Positions 25,401-34,261 of a stretch of DNA of 64,000 nt are shown here, in pieces (within the stretch, counting starts at the first letter, position 1; each line of letters starts with the position of its first letter). Source of the stretch: Flavobacteriales bacterium. Lineage in GTDB: Bacteria; Bacteroidota; Bacteroidia; Flavobacteriales_F; PHOS-HE28. Made by a program: the position numbers and the translations under genes. Location of the stretch: the NCBI GenBank assembly GCA_024103275.1, contig JAGFIV010000050.1, forward strand, positions 22,415-86,414, written 5' to 3'. The notes beneath the pieces were generated by a model, which saw only the letters and a program-made list of their open reading frames with translations, was not told the DNA's origin and made no database searches.

Positions 25401-26090
25401 ATGAAGTTCGGCATCGTCACTTTCCCGGGATCCAATTGCGATGATGACATGGCCCATGCCGTGGAGGCCGTGACCCAGCGGCCCGTGGAACGGCTGTGGC
25501 ACAAGGACCACGACCTTCGCGGATGCGACATGGTGCTGCTGCCCGGCGGTTTCTCCTACGGCGATTACCTGCGCAGCGGCGCCATCGCGCGCTTCTCGCC
25601 CATCATGCAGGAAGTGGTGGCCCATGCCCGCAAGGGAGGATTGGTCCTCGGGGTGTGCAACGGGTTCCAGGTCCTGTGCGAGGCAGGGCTTCTTCCCGGT
25701 GCCCTGCTGCACAACGAAAACCGGAAGTTCGTGTGCCGCAACACCTGGATACGGCCCGCGTCGCGGAACACGGTGCTGACGGCAGGGCTGAAGGACAAGG
25801 CGCTGCGCATCCCCATCGCGCACGGCGAGGGGCGCTACCATGCCGACGGCGACACGCTGAAGGCGCTGAACGACGGGGACCAGGTGCTGTTCCATTACTG
25901 CGACCGGGAAGGCCGCCTGAAGGAGGAATCGAACCCCAACGGCAGCGTGGAGAACATCGCCGGGGTGTGCAATGCAGGCCGCAACGTCTTCGGCATGATG
26001 CCCCACCCCGAGCGCGCGGCCGACCCGCTACTGGGCAATACCGACGGGCGTTTGCTGTTCGAGTCGCTGTTGCAGGGGGCCTTGGCCTGA
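25401..26090 (+). CDS. purQ: phosphoribosylformylglycinamidine synthase, glutaminase subunit
   Basis: A 229-residue class-I glutamine amidotransferase that supplies ammonia for conversion of FGAR to FGAM, step 4 of purine synthesis. ATG 25401 gives MKFGIVTFPGSNCDDD; a TTG two codons earlier is possible. Motifs: GGFSYGDYLRSGAIA, the nucleophile Cys in LGVCNGFQVLCE (about residue 85) and the His-Glu pair in MMPHPERA (about 207). This is the stand-alone form that works with small PurL and PurS, neither of which is here. The last 63 bases are overlapped antisense by the CotH gene. Confidence 0.95.
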   Translation: MKFGIVTFPGSNCDDDMAHAVEAVTQRPVERLWHKDHDLRGCDMVLLPGGFSYGDYLRSGAIARFSPIMQEVVAHARKGGLVLGVCNGFQVLCEAGLLPGALLHNENRKFVCRNTWIRPASRNTVLTAGLKDKALRIPIAHGEGRYHADGDTLKALNDGDQVLFHYCDREGRLKEESNPNGSVENIAGVCNAGRNVFGMMPHPERAADPLLGNTDGRLLFESLLQGALA

Positions 26091-28097
26091 CAGGCCCGAA
26101 GGGCGGAACACCGCCACGAGCTGGCGGTCCGAACGGGGTTCCAGGACCAGTTCGGCGGAAGCATCCTCCATCCCTTTCCATCCCGCGAATTCCATCCCTT
26201 CCCGGGCGATGGCATGCACGTGGAGCGGGACCCCGTCGAACACCTCCATCGTTTTCCGGCGGCCGGTGAGCGCCAGTTCCTCCACCGCTACCCGGCCGGC
26301 CCCGGCCGGTTCCACCTGCACGGTAAGCGTATGCAGCCGGTGGCGGCCCTGTTCGGCGAGCTGCCTGAGCAATGGCCCGGCCCTTCCGGTGATGTGGTCG
26401 CGCAAGGCGGCAATGCCGTCGCCGGGCGAAACCATGGGCATTTGGTCCCGCCAGCGCCGGTGGTCCAGCTCCATCAGGCGGCGGTTGCGCGCATACAGCG
26501 AGTCGGCCACCGGCAACGCTTGGTCCGGGCTGAATGTGGTGGCGCACAGCGCCGCCATGCGGGCCAGGAGCCGTTCGCCGAGGGCGGGATGGTCCAAGAT
26601 CGCGCGCAGGAAGGGTGCTTCCGGGACCATTGCGCCCGTCATCCGTTGGACCGTGCGGTCCGCGGGCGGGGCCCACAGGTCCATGTCGTACAGCACCCAG
26701 CGCCACCGGCCCCCGGGCTGCATGGGCCTCCAGGCCCGGACGTTCATCTCATGGTCCGCCCGCCCGGTCCACAGGTCGAAGCAGGCCAGTTCCACCAGGC
26801 TTTCCACGTCCATCAGCCGGTCCAAGCTGTCGATGGCGATACCCCGTTTCAGGGCCTCCAGGGCCTTCAGGTATCCCTTGGCGCTGCCTTTCACCGCCAC
26901 GGCGGCCGGGCCTTCCACGATCTCCACGGGCGCGCCCTCGTTCAGGCTCCGCAGCCATTCAGCACCCTTGGCCGGCATGGCGCGGTACAACCCCTGGAAG
27001 TCGCCGTTGAGGTACAAGGGCACGGCCGATGCCGGTTGCACCTCCAGCCGGTCCCCGCTGCGGCGCACCATCTCACCGATGAAGGCATTGCGCAGGAAGG
27101 CGTTCGGCGAGGCATCGGCCCTCAAGGTGACATGACGCCAGGGCGTACCGTCCGGCAGGCAGACTGGGGAAGTGCCTTGGAACCGGTCGCGCACGGAGAG
27201 CTTGAAATTGCGTTTCGGCAAGCTGCGGGAACCGCTTCCCGCAATGGCCATCCCCACGGGGAAAAGCTTTCCGTCATGCTGCACCCATGCTTGCCGCTGC
27301 CAAGCCTTTCCCTTGCGCGCATGGTTGCCGTTGGCGGTGTCCGCGATCCCGTCCGGGCCTTGCCAATCCTGGGGAGCGATCACCAGGGCCCAGCAGCTGT
27401 CGGCCAAGGCGGGCATCCACACGGCTTCCCTGCTGGATACCGCATCGGCGGCGTATGCACGCGCACGCACCACCAGGCCCGGCGGCAGGGACAGTGGCCC
27501 CGTGTAGCGCTCCGCGTCCGGACCCGCCTCCGTTCCGTCCGTGGTGTACCTGATCTCCGCATGATCGGGGCCGCTAATGGCGAGGAGGCCGTTCCGCTCC
27601 GCGAATGCGGGCATGGGCAACAAGCGGCCCAGGATGCTTCCATTCGCCATCCCCGGGGTGGGCTCGGGCGCAAAGCCCCAGTCGCGGCTGCCATCGGTGG
27701 CCCGCCCCATGGAAACGCCGGGAGGCAGGGCGGGCCAACGGAACAGGTCGAGCACCCGCTCCCCGTCCGGGGCCACCAACAGCAAGGTCCCGCCGTCCCT
27801 GGGCAGTTTCAGGGGGATGCTTTCCGGACCGCCATGGGGATCGCACCACAAGACCCGGTGTCCCCCCGGTCCGATCTCCATACCCACGGGGATGCGGGCG
27901 ATGCGCATGCCCAAGGCCAGGATATGGCCGCCCAGGTCTACGCGACCGGTCCCGGCATTGTAAAGCTCCACCCAGTCACCATGGACGCCCTTGCCGTCCG
28001 TCCCCGCCGTGCGCGCACATTGCAGTTCGTTGATCAACACCTGGCCATGGACGGCCCCGCCGAAAAGAAGGCAGGTCAAGGGAAGCCACTGGCGCAT
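26028..28097 (-). CDS. CotH-kinase family protein with lamin-tail domain
   Basis: A 689-residue exported protein. Signal peptide 1-19 (ending AVHGQ), then a lamin-tail (LTD) domain at about 19-125 beginning VLINELQ and containing DWVELYNAGTG. A chitobiase/FN3-like piece (EIRYTTDGTEAG) is near 200. The CotH kinase domain is at about 260-560: SRSLPKRNFKLSVRD, YLNGDFQGLYRAM, then the ADHEMN and LYDMDLW catalytic/metal motifs. A bacterial-repeat (InlB-B-like) module is near 600-670 (AREGMEFAGWKGM). CotH proteins are protein kinases in spore coats; exported bacterial forms are of unsettled role. No T9SS domain is seen. The last ~21 residues run antisense into purQ. Confidence 0.88.
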   Translation of the reverse strand: MRQWLPLTCLLFGGAVHGQVLINELQCARTAGTDGKGVHGDWVELYNAGTGRVDLGGHILALGMRIARIPVGMEIGPGGHRVLWCDPHGGPESIPLKLPRDGGTLLLVAPDGERVLDLFRWPALPPGVSMGRATDGSRDWGFAPEPTPGMANGSILGRLLPMPAFAERNGLLAISGPDHAEIRYTTDGTEAGPDAERYTGPLSLPPGLVVRARAYAADAVSSREAVWMPALADSCWALVIAPQDWQGPDGIADTANGNHARKGKAWQRQAWVQHDGKLFPVGMAIAGSGSRSLPKRNFKLSVRDRFQGTSPVCLPDGTPWRHVTLRADASPNAFLRNAFIGEMVRRSGDRLEVQPASAVPLYLNGDFQGLYRAMPAKGAEWLRSLNEGAPVEIVEGPAAVAVKGSAKGYLKALEALKRGIAIDSLDRLMDVESLVELACFDLWTGRADHEMNVRAWRPMQPGGRWRWVLYDMDLWAPPADRTVQRMTGAMVPEAPFLRAILDHPALGERLLARMAALCATTFSPDQALPVADSLYARNRRLMELDHRRWRDQMPMVSPGDGIAALRDHITGRAGPLLRQLAEQGRHRLHTLTVQVEPAGAGRVAVEELALTGRRKTMEVFDGVPLHVHAIAREGMEFAGWKGMEDASAELVLEPRSDRQLVAVFRPSGLSGQGPLQQRLEQQTPVGIAQ

Positions 28098-28406
28098 GCA
28101 GCCAAATTAGGCCACTTCGCCCATGGCCGGCGACGAAGCGGCAGGTCCCTTTTCAACCGTGGTGGACGCCGCAAGATCCCGCACCGCCGGCAGTGGCGCC
28201 ACCGATGTGTCGTTCCGAACGGCTTGCATGGCGATGCCGACCCTTGATGGCCCGCCGGCTCCGTGTTGGCCAAAGATCATTCCTTCAGGAAGGGGTATAC
28301 ACCCCAGGATCGCATGGCCCACATCAGGCATGGATGAGGCGGCATCATGTAAAACGGGTAAGTGGGGCACGGGTTTGCTGCTACATTTGGTGCATATACC
28401 CCAACC
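28098..28406. other. divergent intergenic region, promoters only
   Basis: About 310 bases without a convincing gene. On the left is a leftward CTAATTTGG, a near -7 box for the CotH gene. In the middle are small hairpins (CCTT-CAGG-AAGG near 28282 and GGGGT-ATAC-ACCCC at 28292-28305). On the right is the TACATTTG box for the T9SS gene, preceded by GGGGCACGGGTTTGC, which loosely resembles a sigma-54 site with spacing one base short. Confidence 0.55.
28382..28389 (+). promoter_or_regulatory. -7 box TACATTTG of T9SS surface protein
   Basis: An exact TA-N2-TTTG match, 17 bases before ATG 28407. Confidence 0.5.
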
Positions 28407-29780
28407 ATGCGCCACATTACCATTCTCTCGGCCTGCTTGCTCCTTCACCCCATTTTCGCGCAACAGATCACCAATGTCACGGTCCAGCCCAGCCCCCTGC
28501 ATGCGTGCGTTCCGATCACGTTCACCATTTCCGGCACCAGCGCGGGCGGCCTGGCGGTCGATTTCGTTGAATCCAACTTCGGGGAGACCTCGGTTGCCTT
28601 GACGCTGACGGTGACCACCGGGCCGGGTTCCTCGCCGTACAGCACCCAGCTGGGCCCCTATACGGCCTTGAGCGAGGGCGAATACGCACTGGTCTTCAAG
28701 CTGAAGCGGAACGGCAACATCACCTCCACATGGACAGGCACGTTGACGGTGCTGGCCCCGGTGCTTCCCAACATGGGCGATCCGACCAGCATCAATGTAT
28801 GCCCGAACGACCCCCCGTTCCTGTTGCTGTCCCGGTTGAACGGCAACCCGGATCCCGGTGGTTCCTGGTTGAGCCCGGCCGTACAAACGGTGCCTGATGG
28901 CATGTTCTATCCGGGAACGAGCTTAGAAGGGAGCTACATGTACTACATCGAGATGCCTGCGCCGTGTGAGACGCAGTTCCAGACCCTTTCCATCACGTAT
29001 TTGCCCAACAACACCGCCGGCCTGGACGGCACGGCAACACTTTGCCCCCTTCCGGGAGGTGCGCCGGTCGACCTCTCGCAATACCTCGGCGGGAGCCCGG
29101 ACCCCGGCGGGACCTGGAGCGGCCCGAACACGACGGGGATCTTCATCCCGGGGGTAAGCCCGGCGGGTGATTATGTGTACCAGGTGGCGGGCATTCCGCC
29201 TTGCCCGGACCCCACCGCCACGGTGACGGTGGTGGCCGCCACGCCCAACGAAGCCGGTACCGGAAGCGAGGCGGTATTCTGCTTCGATGAGACCGCCGCC
29301 CTGATGACACCGTACATCACCGGGGCCCAGACCACGGGCCTTTGGTATGACCCCTCCGGTACGCCGGTAGCCTATTTCGTCAACCCGATCGACGTATCCA
29401 CCTCCGGCCCCGGTGAGTACGCATACATCGTGGACACCCCGCCGTGCCCGGCCGATACGGCCTACGTAACGGTGACCTTGGACGGGCCGCCTTGCACGCT
29501 GGGGATCGGGCAAGCGGACCTGCGATCCCCTTCCCTGCACATCATGCCCAACCCGGCCAGCGGCCTGGCCATGGTGGAAGTGGAACGGGCGGATGTCCGG
29601 CAAGGGCTTTCGATCATCGTCACGGATGCGGGGGGACGGGTGGTCCTTCGCGAAGCATTGCCAGCGGCGACGAACATCCGGCAAGCGTTGGACCTGTCCT
29701 CCCTTGCTGGTGGCGTGTACACGGTCCGCATCCTGGGCGATGCCACCTTCCCGGCCCGTCGCCTCATCGTGCAGCAATAG
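28407..29780 (+). CDS. secreted protein with T9SS type A sorting domain
   Basis: A 457-residue secreted protein. The start at ATG 28407 gives the signal peptide MRHITILSACLLLHPIFAQ. The body has Ig/PKD-like strand modules with a repeated DPGGSW / DPGGTWSGPN motif near residues 150 and 230, suggesting tandem related domains. The C-terminal ~75 residues are a typical T9SS sorting domain: IMPNPASGLAMVEV, a central VTDAGGRVVLRE, then LAGGVYTVRI and RRLIVQQ. It should therefore cross the outer membrane through the Por system and be surface-attached or released. No enzymatic motif is visible. Confidence 0.88.
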   Translation: MRHITILSACLLLHPIFAQQITNVTVQPSPLHACVPITFTISGTSAGGLAVDFVESNFGETSVALTLTVTTGPGSSPYSTQLGPYTALSEGEYALVFKLKRNGNITSTWTGTLTVLAPVLPNMGDPTSINVCPNDPPFLLLSRLNGNPDPGGSWLSPAVQTVPDGMFYPGTSLEGSYMYYIEMPAPCETQFQTLSITYLPNNTAGLDGTATLCPLPGGAPVDLSQYLGGSPDPGGTWSGPNTTGIFIPGVSPAGDYVYQVAGIPPCPDPTATVTVVAATPNEAGTGSEAVFCFDETAALMTPYITGAQTTGLWYDPSGTPVAYFVNPIDVSTSGPGEYAYIVDTPPCPADTAYVTVTLDGPPCTLGIGQADLRSPSLHIMPNPASGLAMVEVERADVRQGLSIIVTDAGGRVVLREALPAATNIRQALDLSSLAGGVYTVRILGDATFPARRLIVQQ

Positions 29781-29783
29781 GAA

Positions 29784-29933
29784 TCACAGGGCGTTGCGCG
29801 TCACCCAATACCGGTAGGCCACCAAGGCTTGGCGGGCCCTGCCCAAGCGGGACAGGTCCCGGTGCCATTGGTTGGGCAGCACCGCGCGGTTGATGGCCGC
29901 CAGCACGCGGAATGCCCGTTTGCGCAAGGTCAT
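29784..29933 (-). CDS. small conserved 49-residue basic protein
   Basis: A 49-residue, strongly basic protein (MTLRKRAFRVLAAINRAVLP ... AYRYWVTRNAL). From memory, the pattern of a helix with IN-x2-VLP, then DL and a terminal YRYxVTxxAL is shared by a short family in flavobacterial genomes, sometimes labelled SsrA-binding protein despite lacking the SmpB domain. I cannot assign a function. It converges with the T9SS gene (3-base gap) and lies ~60 bases before the 3' end of dnaG on the same strand, probably with its own signal. Confidence 0.55.
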   Translation of the reverse strand: MTLRKRAFRVLAAINRAVLPNQWHRDLSRLGRARQALVAYRYWVTRNAL

Positions 29934-29992
29934 TGGACGGAGATGGCGGCCTGCCGGACCACGGCTGCGGCCCACGACCAAAGATAGGCGGG

Positions 29993-31945
29993 CTAGCCCA
30001 CCACCACCCGGCCCGTCACCACGGCAAAAGCCTTCTTGGCATCCTGCAGGGCCATCAGCACCTTCATCACCCGTTCCATTTCCAAGGGGTCGGTGAGTGC
30101 CTTCAGTTCATCCTGCCGCGCCTTCAGCATGCGGTCCACGCGCCGTTCCTTCACCATGTTCAAGGTCTGCTGCACCGCGCTCCGCAGCAGCTGCTGCTCC
30201 TTGGGGACATGGATCTTGTGCATGGCCTCCCAGTTCGGGCTCAGCACATGCCGGTCGGACAACAGGTCGATGGCAAGGTCGCGCCACTGCGGGTCCGCCG
30301 CATCGGTGTATCGGTGGGGGCTGATGTCCTCGCCGTTGTTCAGCGCCTTCCGATAGTCCAGGTAAATGGCCGCGCAGACGGGATCTTCCAGCTCGATGTC
30401 GTCCGTGGCAAATGACTGGAAAATGAATCCGGCCACGGTGTATTCCTCCTCCAACGGGTTGTCATCGGCATCGAGCAACTGCACCGTGATCTTCTCTCCC
30501 CCATACATCAGCAGCAGGCGCAACAGGTCGCGCTCCAGGGCGGCCGATCCGTCATCCAGCTGCACCGGCGGCTGGGGCATGGCCAAGGCGGGGTCCGGCG
30601 GCTCTTCGGGCAGTTCCGCCCCTGCGGTGCGCCTTCGGAGGGCGCGCCGGAGCACCTTGTTCAACTCGCTCAACAGGGCCTGTTCGGCCACCTCCAGCAG
30701 TTTGGCGCACTGCTTCACATACAGCGAGCGCAGCACATGGTCCGGCACCAAGGCGATGCTTTCCACCAGCTCGTGGATGGCGGCCGCCTTGCGCACGGGA
30801 TCCTCGCCGGCCTCGGCCACCAGCAGGTCGGCCTTGAAGGCGAGGAAATCCTTGGCGGCATCGCCGATGTACGCCTGGATGTCGCTGCTGGCATGCTTGC
30901 GCGCGAAGCTGTCCGGGTCGTCGCCCTCGGGGAAGGCCACCACCTTCACGCTCAGGCCTTCCTTCAGGACCAGGTCGATGCCCCTGAGCGAGGCCTTCAT
31001 GCCGGCCGCGTCGCCATCGTAGAGGATGGTGACGGCGGGCGCGAACCGCTTGATCAGCCGCACCTGCTCCTCGGTGAGGCTGGTGCCGCTGCTGGCCACC
31101 ACGTTGCGGATGCCGGCCTGGTGCAGGCTGATCACGTCCGTGTAGCCTTCCACCAGCAGGCAGGCCTGCTGCTCCACGATGGCTTTCTTGGCGTGCGCGA
31201 TGCCGTACAGCGACCGGCTCTTCACATACAAGGGGCTCTCCGGGCTGTTGAAGTACTTGGGGAGCTTTTTGTCGCTGCGCAGGGTGCGGGCGCCGAAGGC
31301 GATGGGCTGGCCGCCGAGGCCGAGGATGGGGAAGGTCACCCGTCCCTGGAAGAAATCCCACGGGGTGCCGTCCTCGCGCCTTTTGATCCACCCGGCCGAT
31401 TCCAGCAGCTCCGTTGCCAGGCCATGGGCCAGCGCCGCTTGGGCAAAGGCATCACCCTTGGCGGGCACGTAGCCCAGCTGGAATTCCCGGATGGTCGCCT
31501 CCCGAAACCCGCGCTCCGTGAAATAGGACAGGCCGACCCGCCGTCCTTCCTCAGTATTCCAGAGTTGGTCCACGCTCCAATCCAACGCCCATTGCTGCAC
31601 CACGGCCAGGCTCTCGCGCTCACTCTGCTCCAGCTGCTGCTCGGGCGACTGTTCCTCTTCCTCCAACTCGATGTTGTACCGCTTGGCCAGCCAGCGGACG
31701 GCCTCCACGAAAGAAAGGTGTTCGTGTTTTTGAAGGAAGGTGATGGCATCCCCGCTTTCACCGCAGCCGAAGCACTTGTAGATGCCCATGTGCGGGTTCA
31801 CGTTGAACGAAGGCGTCTTCTCGTTGTGGAACGGGCACAGCCCCAGGTAGCGCGGCCCCTTGTGCTTGAGGTTGATGAAATCGCCCAGCACCTCCTCGAT
31901 GCGGACGGCATCCTTCACTTGTTGTATGGAGCTGGCGGTGATCAC
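29993..31945 (-). CDS. dnaG: DNA primase
   Basis: A 650-residue bacterial primase that makes RNA primers at the replication fork. The start is a GTG at 31945 (ITASSIQQVKDAVRIEEVLG); no ATG is available nearby, and the TAAATTCG box lies 33 bases upstream. The CHC2 zinc-binding domain is at about residues 35-65 (CPFHNEKTPSF and YKCFGCGESGD). The catalytic core has the TOPRIM motif LLVEGYTDVISLHQAG and the acidic ILYDGDAAGMKA. The C-terminal helical DnaB-interaction region covers ~430-650. Length is normal for Bacteroidota. It follows the MORN-type lipoprotein by 38 bases. Confidence 0.96.
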   Translation of the reverse strand: MITASSIQQVKDAVRIEEVLGDFINLKHKGPRYLGLCPFHNEKTPSFNVNPHMGIYKCFGCGESGDAITFLQKHEHLSFVEAVRWLAKRYNIELEEEEQSPEQQLEQSERESLAVVQQWALDWSVDQLWNTEEGRRVGLSYFTERGFREATIREFQLGYVPAKGDAFAQAALAHGLATELLESAGWIKRREDGTPWDFFQGRVTFPILGLGGQPIAFGARTLRSDKKLPKYFNSPESPLYVKSRSLYGIAHAKKAIVEQQACLLVEGYTDVISLHQAGIRNVVASSGTSLTEEQVRLIKRFAPAVTILYDGDAAGMKASLRGIDLVLKEGLSVKVVAFPEGDDPDSFARKHASSDIQAYIGDAAKDFLAFKADLLVAEAGEDPVRKAAAIHELVESIALVPDHVLRSLYVKQCAKLLEVAEQALLSELNKVLRRALRRRTAGAELPEEPPDPALAMPQPPVQLDDGSAALERDLLRLLLMYGGEKITVQLLDADDNPLEEEYTVAGFIFQSFATDDIELEDPVCAAIYLDYRKALNNGEDISPHRYTDAADPQWRDLAIDLLSDRHVLSPNWEAMHKIHVPKEQQLLRSAVQQTLNMVKERRVDRMLKARQDELKALTDPLEMERVMKVLMALQDAKKAFAVVTGRVVVG

Positions 31946-31978
31946 GGTATACGCTGCCGGGCCAGGATCCCGGCCCCG

Positions 31979-31986
31979 CGAATTTA
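31979..31986 (-). promoter_or_regulatory. -7 box TAAATTCG of dnaG, fused to upstream stop codon
   Basis: The TAA of the MORN-lipoprotein gene (31984-31986) forms the first three bases of this TA-N2-TTCG box, 33 bases before the dnaG GTG. Confidence 0.4.
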
Positions 31987-32463
31987 CCGCCCGGCCGGGG
32001 CGTTGCCGGTGTCGTTGATAATTGTCCCCAGGCTGTCGTACTCCACCGTGCGGGCCAGGTTGCCTTGGTCGTCGTAGAACCTCCATGTTCCCGTCTCACG
32101 GCCGTTCCGGTGCTGCCCGGTATAATACATGGCGCCGTTCGCCCGGAAGGCCGTGGTGATGCCTTGCAGTACGCCATCGCGGTACTCGCTGCGGCTGCGC
32201 ACCCGCCCGTTCGGGAAATAGGTGGTCCAGATCCCTTGGCGCCGGCCATTCACCATTTGGCCCTCCAACTCCAGCCTGCCTTGGGCATCATAGGCTTTCA
32301 CCGGGCCATCCGTTACGGTGTCGGCCCCCTTCGAACGATTCCCGGCCTGGGTGGTCGCCGGGGCGGCTTCCGGGGCCGCTTGCCGGTCCGCGCCCTGCGG
32401 GTTGCAGGCCGCCAAGGCCAGCAGGACCAACACCAACCTAAGCCTCGCTCCGTGATGGATCAT
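31984..32463 (-). CDS. MORN-repeat-type lipoprotein
   Basis: A 159-residue lipoprotein. The lipobox LLALAAC puts the lipidated Cys near residue 20. A ~35-residue Ala/Gln/Thr-rich linker follows, then three or four ~23-residue MORN-variant (YwqK-type) repeats of the form G-x-W-x2-Y-x2-NG (GIWTTYFPNGRVRS, GITTAFRANGAMYY, GTWRFYDDQGNLAR). Such proteins are common in Bacteroidota envelopes, with unknown function. The start overlaps the polyprenyl-synthase stop by four bases, so the two are cotranscribed. Confidence 0.8.
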   Translation of the reverse strand: MIHHGARLRLVLVLLALAACNPQGADRQAAPEAAPATTQAGNRSKGADTVTDGPVKAYDAQGRLELEGQMVNGRRQGIWTTYFPNGRVRSRSEYRDGVLQGITTAFRANGAMYYTGQHRNGRETGTWRFYDDQGNLARTVEYDSLGTIINDTGNAPAGR

Positions 32464-33470
32464 TTGTTGCGCTCCACGGTCATGTCCAACAAGCCTTCCA
32501 AGGCCCGCCGGGCCTCGTTCGCAGGCATTTGGTGCAGCAGTTCCAAGGCCCGGTCGCGCTGCCCATACATGCGCTCCCGCGCATAGGCCACCCCTCCGGC
32601 CTCCACCACCTTGGCCACCAGGCGGGCCACGGCCTTGCCATCGCCGCTTTCGTGCTTCACCACGCGCACCATCCAGCGGCGGTCCTTGGCATCCACCTTT
32701 TGGAGGGCATGGATCAGCGGCAGGGTGAGCTTGCCTTCCTTGATGTCGATCCCGGTGGGCTTGCCCAGGTCCAGGCCCGCGCCGTAGTCGAACAGGTCAT
32801 CCTTGATCTGGAACGCCGTGCCCGCATAGGTGCCGAACCGGTGCATGCGGTCCACTTCCTCCGCGCTGGCGCCGGCGGCAAGCGCACCGCTGGCGCAGCA
32901 GGCCGCGATCAGGCTGGCCGTCTTCTTCCGGATGATGTCGAAGTACACGTCCTCCCTGAAGTTCAGGCCCCGGGCCTTCTCCATCTGCAGCAGCTCCCCC
33001 TCGCTCATTTCGCGAACGGCCGTGCTCACGATCTCCAGAAGGCCGAATTGTTTTTGCTCCACGGCCAGCAAAAGCCCTTTGCTCAGCAGGTAGTCCCCCA
33101 CCAGCACGGCGATCTTGTTCTTCCACAGGGCATTGACGCTGAAGAAGCCCCTGCGCATGTTGCTGTCGTCCACCACGTCATCGTGCACCAACGTGGCCGT
33201 GTGCAACAGCTCGATCAGCGAGGCGGCGGTATAGCAGGCATCGTTCACCGGCCCGAACAGGCGGGCGCTGAGCAAGGTGAAGAGCGGCCTGATCTGCTTG
33301 CCTTTCCGCTGGACGATGTAGTGCATCACCCGGTCCAGCAGGGCCACCTTGCTGCCCATGGCCTTGCGGAAATGTTGTTCGAAGCGGTCCATCTCCGCCG
33401 CCACCGGCCCACGGATCCCCGATAAGGACCGTGGAATGGTCGCAGTCTGTTCCGCAAGCTCCGGTCCCAT
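32460..33470 (-). CDS. polyprenyl diphosphate synthase (all-trans, long-chain)
   Basis: A 336-residue prenyltransferase that condenses isopentenyl diphosphate units onto an allylic primer. The first Asp-rich motif is LVHDDVVDDSNMRRG (about residue 95) and the second is QIKDDLFDYG (about 222). The substrate-binding GKQIRPLF is near 57. By family and order it probably makes the side chain of menaquinone, as IspB/HepT-like enzymes do; chain length cannot be read by eye. It is followed with an ATGA overlap by the MORN lipoprotein. The divergent neighbour is an outer-membrane protein. Confidence 0.92.
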   Translation of the reverse strand: MGPELAEQTATIPRSLSGIRGPVAAEMDRFEQHFRKAMGSKVALLDRVMHYIVQRKGKQIRPLFTLLSARLFGPVNDACYTAASLIELLHTATLVHDDVVDDSNMRRGFFSVNALWKNKIAVLVGDYLLSKGLLLAVEQKQFGLLEIVSTAVREMSEGELLQMEKARGLNFREDVYFDIIRKKTASLIAACCASGALAAGASAEEVDRMHRFGTYAGTAFQIKDDLFDYGAGLDLGKPTGIDIKEGKLTLPLIHALQKVDAKDRRWMVRVVKHESGDGKAVARLVAKVVEAGGVAYARERMYGQRDRALELLHQMPANEARRALEGLLDMTVERNK

Positions 33471-33541
33471 GATGCAAAGATGGGACGTGCGGCCGGATCG
33501 CCGGCCGCGCCGGAAATGCGCGGGCCGCGTACATTAGGCAC

Positions 33542-34261
33542 ATGAAGCGCCGCTTCGTAGCCTTGTTGCCGGTGTTGCCGTTCCTGCTTTCGGGGCCGGC
33601 GGCCGTGGCGCAGAAGGCCAAGGCGCATGAGGCCCGCGTGGTGCTGTACAAGGAGCGTCGGGCGGCCCAATGGGACACGGTGATGTGCGTGAAGAACGTG
33701 CTGAAGATCAATCCTACGGTGTTCCTGCGCGGCGAGATCCCGCTGTACTACGAGCGGGCCCTTTCGCCGCGGCTGAGCGCGGAGGTGGCCGCAGGCATCA
33801 CCATGCGCAACTACCTGGGCGGCGGCTTCAGCGGCGACCTGCCGGACGACTTCAGCGCGGGCACCAAGATCCTGGCACGGCCCGCGGCGCACCTGGGGTT
33901 CCGGTGGTACCTGACGGACGACCTTGAACCGCAAGGGGTCTATCTCCATGGCGAGTTCGTGTACCTAGACCACAGCAAGGACATCTTCATGAAGGACAGC
34001 ACGGGCCATGTCACCGACCTCAGCCTGCGCGACCGGCGCGTGTACAACGATGTCCGGCTGTACCTGGGCTACCAGCGCCTGTCCTCCACGAACAACTGGC
34101 TGTTCGATGCCTATTGCGGCATCGGCTTGCGCAACCGGGCGATCACGGCGGTGAAGGAACACTTGGACCTGGGCGAGCGCCTCTGGTCCTACGCCATCGA
34201 GGAAAAGCACGACAATGTGGCGGCCCTGTTCCTGGGCGTGAAGGTCGGCTACGGCTTTTGA
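33542..34261 (+). CDS. outer-membrane beta-barrel protein
   Basis: A 239-residue exported protein with a signal peptide 1 to about 24 (ending AAVAQ). The mature region looks like an eight-strand barrel: alternating strands with terminal aromatics (LYYERALSPRLSAEVAAGI, HLGFRWYLTDD, VRLYLGYQRLSS) and a last strand FLGVKVGYGF ending in Phe, the usual outer-membrane insertion signal. It resembles the DUF3575-type small barrels of Bacteroidota. Its last 13 bases overlap the end of rlmN, tail to tail. Confidence 0.75.
   Translation: MKRRFVALLPVLPFLLSGPAAVAQKAKAHEARVVLYKERRAAQWDTVMCVKNVLKINPTVFLRGEIPLYYERALSPRLSAEVAAGITMRNYLGGGFSGDLPDDFSAGTKILARPAAHLGFRWYLTDDLEPQGVYLHGEFVYLDHSKDIFMKDSTGHVTDLSLRDRRVYNDVRLYLGYQRLSSTNNWLFDAYCGIGLRNRAITAVKEHLDLGERLWSYAIEEKHDNVAALFLGVKVGYGF

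Noticed and set aside
28371..28379. Sigma-54-like GGGGCACGGGTTTGC near 28365-28379
   Set aside because: The best GG and GC pairs are nine rather than ten bases apart; the exact TACATTTG box immediately after is a better promoter candidate.
28362..28406. Longer N-terminus for the T9SS gene starting at 28362
   Set aside because: The extra 15 residues precede a perfect signal peptide and lie upstream of and across the -7 box; ATG 28407 is better.
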